Shown here piece by piece: positions 49,601 through 53,588 of a stretch of 53,588 bases of DNA. The stretch lies in contig JACRAZ010000052.1 of NCBI GenBank assembly GCA_016213205.1, positions 1 to 53,588 of the forward strand. The letters run 5' to 3'. Each line of letters starts with the position of its first letter. Positions within the stretch are counted from its first letter, which is position 1. The translations under genes were made by a program, and so were the position numbers. The notes under the pieces are model-generated. The model worked only from the letters and a program-made list of their open reading frames with translations, made no database searches and was not told the origin of the DNA. The stretch comes from Burkholderiales bacterium (GTDB lineage Bacteria; Pseudomonadota; Gammaproteobacteria; Burkholderiales; Burkholderiaceae_C).

Positions 49601-49645
49601 GAGGCTTTGCTGGGCCTGATGCCGCGCGCGAACACCGGGGCCTGA
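43661..49645 (+). CDS. Giant hybrid kinase 2, tandem paralog of kinase 1
   Basis: A 1994-residue paralog with the same domain order. The Ser/Thr kinase has Lys40, HKDIGPAN (Asp127) and DFN (Asp146), at the same residue numbers as kinase 1. The ATPase Walker A is GAAGAGKS at 321-328 and Walker B LVYDDVQW. GAF (about 1285-1445), coiled coil and PAS-like domains follow, then Hpt FRNMHTIKGNA with phospho-His1660 and the CheA-type ATPase with HLLRNSVDHGLE, DDGRGL and SGRGVGMDAV. All catalytic residues are present, so both copies should be active. The TPR-like region and N-terminal loops differ most. The ATG at 43661 follows AGAGGGAAGCAGTC, similar to the leader of kinase 1; an upstream GTG at 43628 is less likely. 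Ends in GLMPRANTGA. Confidence 0.9.
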   Translation: MTPSTPAAASQARPEQVLYETDHVRITRRQQPDGTPVVVKHALSLQAIRRLEHEAGMLKRLAHVPGLAHIAGEPPEPHTLVLHDAGAVALGDHLRTHPLNLAQVLDYVRAVARILAQVHQAGVVHKDIGPANLLIHPETLAPTLIDFNIAGNIGDGEDAGEAQSGIAGTLAYLSPEQTGRTGRNPDQRSDLYSLGITLYEVLTGRRPFEGTDLLELVHAHLVQVPEPPKSLKPELPQIVSDLVMRLLEKEPDRRYQSADGLAQDLERIAADPRPFPLGQFDFGTRLKPPAKLIGREAPLDAMRAAIATASQGGSACLLVTGAAGAGKSALLAALRPLASLKHGWVVLSKFEAARRDAPGAMFDGFQALGRQLLAEPAERLAHYRQRILGAMGRNLGTALTQLPEFQMLLGPHDALDLPDAQEAEARSIEAALTLLRAVASPDRPLVLVYDDVQWAPRGSGRILDAVVTSEQPFPGLVIVCAYSEEELDETHALRQLVPQWQAQGRVPVLLPLPGLAPEVASAFIGEMLRLPEPEATRLAQALAPRTLNNPQEIIALLNALRHDGLLTQAQGAWHWNADAVRRHVGDANPADLARRLRALPVGTTALLQALACLGTEVTPEVLGWAAELDAPALAEHAAPALDDGVLLASAGDPATLRLANAPVQQAVLGAMSPAARGALHLAIARRLAGHRAASDGLDARVAQQYLLAGGPWHDEAEARLAVDLFEQAATRLRLTDSVQAERYLAAAVQAFAPVAGADDAQRLFTLQREHHRALFEQGRLEQADGLYESLASAAGDPTELLDSTRIQIYGLMNRRRGKDGMALGLGLLAKLGLPKPADPRPAIAEGIKRLTIWYRGEGKLKDFEAPEISDPQVVSWTKMLPETSNTAYTADLGTWAWCILEGTRLWIEHGPSPRMLSAFAGAPMILLGAPQDYRGAYQVAQHAIAVGDARGYQPATSFVRCIFGMAAAHWVDPIEDTVETVLRRARRDLNRIGDESFVSNTYLACDLLFDCATTLDTAASELEEGLAFAARSKNKEFELRYTPRRQLIRALRGQTRGPGSLDDDDFESARHEQSLDPDSATLAAYESMRTLVAGLFGDQPALLDHSTKAVALRVRMPGYYLSMAGRVLHAVALNEHLRTLPAEQRAPVLAELDACVQWVSARAADAPHNFLHLQRWVEAERAWATESVWQAGIAFDAAVAEALKHERPWHRAMIHERAALFHLSQGMEHSALPLMLYACEAYDAWGASAKVKQLRRTHPFLRAALQKRSENASASTMVDTEAVDMIAVLRASQALSSETSLARLTVQVGKVLGAITGATGVRLIVKADDGSGAWMLADSLGAGGTPVTVEQAGAEAQLPLSVFRYVERLNQVLVVDDVTSDDRFAEDPYAQRFSQCSLMLVPILKQGALNAMLVLENEQRRKAFSAERLDSVAMIAGQLAVSLDNALLYASLEKRVAERTAQLRQKTNDINAMLQNMPQGVLTVVSGGTIHPEYSAYLETILETQEIAMQPLMALLFEGSNLGADALSQVDAVLSSVIGEDEMNYGFNSHLLATEFDKTLPDGRVKSLALSWSPICDDGGVVDKLMLCVRDVTELKRLEAEAGARKRELQLIGEILAVSQEKFHEFIDGAQAFLEENRRLIAQAEGKQLETVQLLFRNMHTIKGNARTYGLLGLTNLVHVAEQRYDDLRKSDETPWDSEALLAELAEVKAAVDQYAHVNDSVLGRKGPGRRGSVEKFLMVEKETVQQAMQVLQRADRADLASVNAALDAVNARLNLLGTAPLAEVIDGAVASLPSLAQELGKAAPEVHIEDHGIVLRTQAAGLMKNLFTHLLRNSVDHGLETPEQRAAAGKPEAGRIDLRLQVDDGKLLIHLHDDGRGLAIGKIRERAMAQNLVTRGTSDSAEEVAQLIFRSGFSTAEQVTEVSGRGVGMDAVRSFLEKEGGSIAIRFLDDNEEAEYRPFETVIALPDKFAASAQAVATFEALLGLMPRANTGA

Positions 49646-49781
49646 GCACGCCCGGCCGTCCCCCCAGGTGAGGATGCCGCCCGGCCGCCCGGCCGGTGCG
49701 GCCGCTCGCGTGACGAGCGCGTGACGCCCCGCTCCGTACAACGGCGCCACGGCGGACATGGGGTTCGCCGAGGAGCACCAC

Positions 49782-50645
49782 ATGGACCTCTCGATCTTTC
49801 GCCGCGCCGTCTTCCCGCAACCCACCACCGCCGCACCCCGGCGCCCGGCCCGGCGCTGGTTGCTGGGCACCTGCATCGGGCTGCTGCCCGCGCTGGCACT
49901 GGCCCAGCCGGTGCCGAAACCGCCACGCACCAGCCCGACCACCCACCTCACCGACAGCTGGAAGATCAACGGCAACGGCTGGCCAGGTGATCTGGTGATC
50001 TACCAGGACTTCCTGGGCGGCCGCCTGCACGGCACGATGTATGGCAACCCCATCGTCGGCTACTTCGCCCATGTCGAGGGCACCGCGGTCATCGTGCGTT
50101 ATTCGCACCTGAACATTCCGATGCAGGCCTTCGTCGGCACCGTCAGCCCGGACGGCACGCGCTGGAGCGGCAAGTTCTACGGGCTCGACACCGGCCAGAG
50201 CGGCGCCACCGAGGCACAGAACGTCTGGAGCTTCACGGCCACCCGTGGCACCGCCTCGATGCCGCCCGCGCCGCCCGCACCGAGCCTCGGCGCCGCCGCG
50301 CCGCTGCCGCTGGAAGACGGCTACGCGCTCACGGCCAACGGCTACCCCGGCACGCTGGGCTTCGTGTCGGGCTCGATCAGCTACCCCAACTTCGGCCAGC
50401 TCGACGGCACCGTGTACACGCAGGCCCTGATGGGCAGCTTCGCCCAGGGGGCCAACAGCTTGGCCTTCCTGCGGCTGCACAACGGGCTGCCGGCGCAGCT
50501 GTTCATCGGCGGCACCGTCGGGGGCACGACGCGCAGCTGCGCCCTGGCCGGCACGTTCTACCCGCTGACCGAGGGCATGGGCGCCGACCCGACCCGGCTG
50601 ACCTACGGCTGGACGGCCCAGGTGCCGCAGGGCCTCTGCAACTGA
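49782..50645 (+). CDS. Exported protein with duplicated beta domain
   Basis: A 287-residue protein with a long signal region (signal helix at about residues 26-41, RRWLLGTCIGLLPALALA-QP). Two similar beta-rich repeats follow: about 57-135 (NGNGWPGDLVIYQDFLGGRL ... GTMYGNPIVGYFAHVEG) and about 185-280 (TANGYPGTLGFVSGSISYPN ... GTVYTQALMGSFAQGANS), joined by a Pro/Ala linker. I do not recognise the family. The start at 49782 follows GAGGAGCACCAC; an in-frame ATG at 49758 lacks a site. It lies after the giant kinases in the same direction but with a 136-bp gap. It overlaps the PEP-CTERM remnant on the other strand. Confidence 0.75.
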   Translation: MDLSIFRRAVFPQPTTAAPRRPARRWLLGTCIGLLPALALAQPVPKPPRTSPTTHLTDSWKINGNGWPGDLVIYQDFLGGRLHGTMYGNPIVGYFAHVEGTAVIVRYSHLNIPMQAFVGTVSPDGTRWSGKFYGLDTGQSGATEAQNVWSFTATRGTASMPPAPPAPSLGAAAPLPLEDGYALTANGYPGTLGFVSGSISYPNFGQLDGTVYTQALMGSFAQGANSLAFLRLHNGLPAQLFIGGTVGGTTRSCALAGTFYPLTEGMGADPTRLTYGWTAQVPQGLCN

Positions 50646-50950
50646 CGCTGCGCGCGCCGGCGCCAGCCGACCAGCCCCGCCAGGCCCGGCAGCAGCAGCC
50701 AGGCGCTGGCGGGCTCGGGCACGGCCGCGCCGTCGACGGTGTAGCCACCGTCGCTGAACGTGTCGGTGTCGGTGCAGGCACCGCTGCCGGTGGCGTAGTA
50801 GCACATGCTGCCGCCCAGGGATTGCAGGCTCAGCGGCTGGAACTCGGGGGCGGTGTCCGTCCCCTCGTAGGGCGACACGGGCAGCAGCCAGATGAACTGG
50901 AACAGGTCGCCACTGGGCAGCGTGCCCGGCAGGCGTCTCGCGCGCGTCAC
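50603..50950 (-). pseudogene. PEP-CTERM protein remnant
   Basis: A reverse frame encodes about 115 residues with VPEPASAWLLLPGLAGLVGW followed by RRRAQRQ, a clear PEP-CTERM signal. The part before it has a loop with two Cys (SMCYYATGSGACTDTDTF). The frame begins with GTG and has no signal peptide, and it runs on past the basic cap into a tail overlapping the neighbouring forward gene. A PEP-CTERM substrate must be exported, so this is probably the 3' piece of a broken gene. It lies in the same frame as, and 30 bp downstream of, the stop of the ATPase-TPR gene. Confidence 0.6.
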
Positions 50951-50980
50951 GCCGGGGCCGGCTTGGGCAGGCGGGCCGCC

Positions 50981-53588
50981 TCAGGACCGCACGGCGGCCA
51001 GCAGCGCGCGGTTGACCGGGTTGCGGTTCAGGAACGAATCGAGAAAGGGCGCCGGCACCTGCGCCAGGCGCAGCCGCACCCAGCCGGCCCCGGCCTGCAA
51101 GGCCGCTTCGGCTTCGGGGGCCGCGCCGGCGGCCTGCAAGGCCTGCCACGCGACCAGCTGCGGCTCGGGCCCGTACATGAACTCCGGCGCAAAGCCCTCG
51201 GCGTGCAGGGCCAGGGCGGCGCGGGCCGACTCGGCGGCGCGCGCCGTGTTGCCCAGGTGCAGCGCCGCACGTGCCTCGTGCGTGCGCAGCGCCATCAGCA
51301 CACCGAAGCGCTCTTGCGCGCGGGCCCGCTCGGCCAGCGCCGGCACCTCGGCCAGCACCTGCTCGGCCGGGCTGGCCCGCAGCGCGCGCACCTGGCTGCT
51401 CACCTGGCGCGCGGGGTCGGTCTGGGCCAGTGCCAGCGCTTGCGCCACCCCGCCGGCCGGGGCGGGCTGCTGCAGCCATTGCGCGATCTCCATGCGCAGC
51501 AGATGGCGGCCCGCACGCATCCACACCGGGGTGGCCGCGTCATCGTCGGCCAGGGCCTGGCGGGCGCGCGCCATCTGGCCCAGGTGCAGCCACATCTGGG
51601 CCTGCGCGGTGCGCGCGGCCACGGTCCAGAAACCGCCGCCCATGGCCGCCAGCCGGGGGGCGATGTCGTCGAACGCCTGCAGCGCCTCGGCAAAGTGGCC
51701 GGTGTCGGCCTGGTCACGTGCATGCATCAGGCGCGCCAGCGTGCGCTCGGTGGTCTCCACCGGGTCGTCGGCCTTCAGGGTCACGCCACGGCGCGAGCAG
51801 GCGAGCGCCTGGTCCAGCCGGCCCAGCGTGCGCAAGACCACGCCCTGGTTGAGCACGGCCGCGCCGATGGCGTCGCGGCGGCCCAGGCGCTCGGCCGCCG
51901 CGATGCTGGTCTGGTACGAGGCCAGCGCGTCGCGCAGCCGGCCCAGCTGGCCCAGCGTGGAGGCCCAGTAGCCGTACCAGAGGTGGCGTGTCTCGTCGTC
52001 GGCTTCGGCGTCGACCCAGGCCTGCTGCGGGCGCATCACGTCCAGCGCCTCGTCGCAGCGGCCCAGCCGGCTCAGGCTGCCGGCCAGCTCGGCGGCCAGG
52101 CGGGCCTGCTCGGCGGGGTCGCCCAGCGCCCGGGCCAGGCCCAGGCCCCGCAGCCCCAGTTCGGCGGCGCGCTGGAACTGGCCGTGCTGGCCCAGCAGGT
52201 CCAGGTGCACGCGGATCGCCTGCACGCGCTGGCGGTCGTCCACCGCCTGCGCCTCCAGGTCCTGCACCTCCTGCAGGGTGTGTTCGTCGATCTGCGCCGC
52301 CACCAGCGCCAGCGCGCGCTTGGCCAGCGCGTCGAAGCGCTGCGCGGCATCACCGGCCTCGCCGTGGCAGCGGGCGGCCTGCATCAGCAGCGCGGCCTCC
52401 TCGCTGCGGCGCGAGGTGCGCAAGGCGCGCTCCGCCGCCTGCCGGTAGGCCAGCGCCGCCTCGGCCGGCTGGCCACCCAGCTGCCAGTGCCGCGCCACGC
52501 GCGCGGGCTCGCCGCGGTGCGCCGCGAGCCACTGCGCGCACTGGGCATGCACCCGCCGCGCCACCACCTGGGGCACGCCGCGCAGCACGACATCGGCCAC
52601 CAGGTCGTGCGCAAAGGCTTCGTCGCGCAGCACCTGCGCGTCCTGCAGCTCCTGCCACGCGCCGGCCAGCTGCACCGCGGGCTGGCCGGTGGCGGCCTCG
52701 GCCAGCTCGATCGAGAAATCGATGCCCGCGATCGCGGCCACCCGCGCCAGCGTGAGCGCCGGGGCCGACAGGCGCAGCAGCCGGCGCTCGATCAGCACGC
52801 CCACGCCGTCGGGCCGCGGCAGCTCGCCGCGCGCCAGGCTGCCGTCGGCCAGGCCCTGCTTCAGCGTCTCCAGCAGGAACAGCGGGTTGCCGCCGGTGTG
52901 CCGGCACAGCGGCTCCGCCAGCCCGGTGCCTGCCGGCGCGGGCAGGGCCAGGTCGTCGATCAGCAGCGCCACGTCGGCCGCGGCCAGCGGCTGCAGGCGC
53001 AGCGGCAGCAGGCGCCCCTCCTCGGCCAGCGTGTCCACCAGGCGCGCCGCGGCGGCGCTGCCTTCGGCCGGGCGACGCGCCAGCAGCCACACCGGCGGCG
53101 CGGCCGACCGGGCCAGCGCGGCCACCAGGTCGATCGTCGCGTCGTCGGTGAAGTGCAGGTCGTCCAGGCACACGGTGCGCACCTGCGCCTGGGCCAGCAG
53201 CGCGGCCACCGCCGCGGCCAGGGCGTCGGGCCGCACCGCGGCGCCCGTGCCGCCGGGCTGCCACAGCGGGGCCAGGGCCAGGCGTGCGGGGTCGTCCAGC
53301 GCCGGCGTGCCGGCCTGCAGCAGCGGGTGCATCAGCCGGGCCAGGGTGGCGTAGGGCACGCCGGCATCACCGGGCCGGCCGGCGGCGCCGAGCCAGGGGC
53401 CGGCGTGTGGCAGCCAGTCGGCCAGCAGGCGGCTCTTGCCCATGCCGGCCTCGCCCTCCACCAGCACGGCCTGGCCCTGGGCGCAGCCGCGGTGCAGCGC
53501 CTCCCACTCGGCTTGCCGGCCCACGCGGCGCGGCGGCCGCCGCAGCGTGACGGGCAGCAGCGCCGGCGCCAGCGGGCCGGCCGCGCCC
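50981..53588 (-). CDS. ATPase-TPR regulatory protein, cut by right edge
   Basis: At least 868 residues are visible and the frame stays open to the window edge, so the N terminus is missing. The first visible part (LLPVTLRRPPRRVGRQAEWE) leads into an AAA/STAND ATPase: Walker A VEGEAGMGKSRLL, Walker B VCLDDLHFTDD, and GGNPLFLLETLKQGLADGSL. About 500 residues of TPR-like helices follow (for example GRCDEALDVMRPQQ, LGRLDQALACSRRG). The end NRNPVNRALLAAVRS has no helix-turn-helix. The architecture is that of BTAD- or MalT/LuxR-like regulators, or of the AAA-TPR part of the giant kinases. An N-terminal DNA-binding, BTAD or cyclase domain would lie outside. A GTG at 53524 is internal. Confidence 0.8.
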   Translation of the reverse strand, partial: GAAGPLAPALLPVTLRRPPRRVGRQAEWEALHRGCAQGQAVLVEGEAGMGKSRLLADWLPHAGPWLGAAGRPGDAGVPYATLARLMHPLLQAGTPALDDPARLALAPLWQPGGTGAAVRPDALAAAVAALLAQAQVRTVCLDDLHFTDDATIDLVAALARSAAPPVWLLARRPAEGSAAAARLVDTLAEEGRLLPLRLQPLAAADVALLIDDLALPAPAGTGLAEPLCRHTGGNPLFLLETLKQGLADGSLARGELPRPDGVGVLIERRLLRLSAPALTLARVAAIAGIDFSIELAEAATGQPAVQLAGAWQELQDAQVLRDEAFAHDLVADVVLRGVPQVVARRVHAQCAQWLAAHRGEPARVARHWQLGGQPAEAALAYRQAAERALRTSRRSEEAALLMQAARCHGEAGDAAQRFDALAKRALALVAAQIDEHTLQEVQDLEAQAVDDRQRVQAIRVHLDLLGQHGQFQRAAELGLRGLGLARALGDPAEQARLAAELAGSLSRLGRCDEALDVMRPQQAWVDAEADDETRHLWYGYWASTLGQLGRLRDALASYQTSIAAAERLGRRDAIGAAVLNQGVVLRTLGRLDQALACSRRGVTLKADDPVETTERTLARLMHARDQADTGHFAEALQAFDDIAPRLAAMGGGFWTVAARTAQAQMWLHLGQMARARQALADDDAATPVWMRAGRHLLRMEIAQWLQQPAPAGGVAQALALAQTDPARQVSSQVRALRASPAEQVLAEVPALAERARAQERFGVLMALRTHEARAALHLGNTARAAESARAALALHAEGFAPEFMYGPEPQLVAWQALQAAGAAPEAEAALQAGAGWVRLRLAQVPAPFLDSFLNRNPVNRALLAAVRS

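Noticed and set aside
44675..49975. Long antisense frames over the second giant kinase
   Set aside because: Same GC-bias shadow effect; composition is His/Gln/Arg rich and no motif is present.

Overview
The window is 53.6 kb of very GC-rich DNA with dense, mostly short-gapped genes. A PEP-CTERM sorting signal, a liu-type leucine/isovalerate cluster, a DNR/NnrS nitric-oxide module, Rhizobium-type asparaginase and the general gene style point to a betaproteobacterium of the order Burkholderiales (Rubrivivax/Leptothrix/Ideonella-like). That placement is inference from gene content; there is no rRNA to confirm it. I see no tRNA, rRNA, CRISPR array, insertion sequence or prophage.

Layout. 0.2-1.3 kb: a small secreted protein and a DNR-like Crp/Fnr regulator with an FNR-type box in front of it. 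1.6-5.6 kb: a forward secreted-protein operon made of a small exported protein, a TolB-like six-bladed propeller, a propeller-like protein ending in a dockerin-like Ca-binding pair, and a PEP-CTERM protein with a cohesin-like domain. 5.6-8.2 kb: nnrS and a nitronate monooxygenase-like gene, with a second FNR-like box upstream. 8.5-10.7 kb: tartrate/D-malate dehydrogenase and an LhgO-like FAD oxidase. 10.7-14.0 kb: orphan receiver protein, aroQ, a small membrane protein behind a 17-bp perfect inverted repeat, and a sugar/metabolite:H+ symporter with a large periplasmic insertion. 14.3-25.3 kb: leucine catabolism. It holds 3-methylcrotonyl-CoA carboxylase beta and alpha, methylglutaconyl-CoA hydratase and HMG-CoA lyase, with passenger genes and a divergent AraC-type regulator. 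25.3-34.7 kb: assorted single genes (TPR protein, glyoxalase fold, beta-helix protein, GST, CutA, a papain-like peptidase next to an SGNH hydrolase, nucleotidyltransferase, asparaginase, DMT transporter). 34.9-37.2 kb: a SUV3-like RNA helicase.

The most striking part is 37.4-53.6 kb. Two tandem paralogous genes of about 6 kb each encode proteins of 2022 and 1994 residues. Each runs: active-looking Ser/Thr kinase, AAA/STAND-type ATPase, TPR-like helical region, GAF, coiled coil, PAS-like, CheA-type Hpt with its phospho-accepting His, and CheA-type histidine-kinase ATPase, with no CheW-like domain and no receiver. Both are preceded at about 80 bp by the motif GCCGATAG, which resembles the -10 of flagellar sigma-28 promoters. 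They are followed by a secreted protein with a duplicated domain, a PEP-CTERM remnant, and an ATPase-TPR regulator cut by the right edge.

Several intergenic repeats are present. A roughly 75-bp element occurs in tandem at 33.7 kb and once in inverted orientation at 8.4 kb; each time it ends 1-4 bp before a start codon. A 32-bp inverted dispersed repeat links 31.9 and 34.85 kb. There are also 8-bp and 27-bp tandem arrays.
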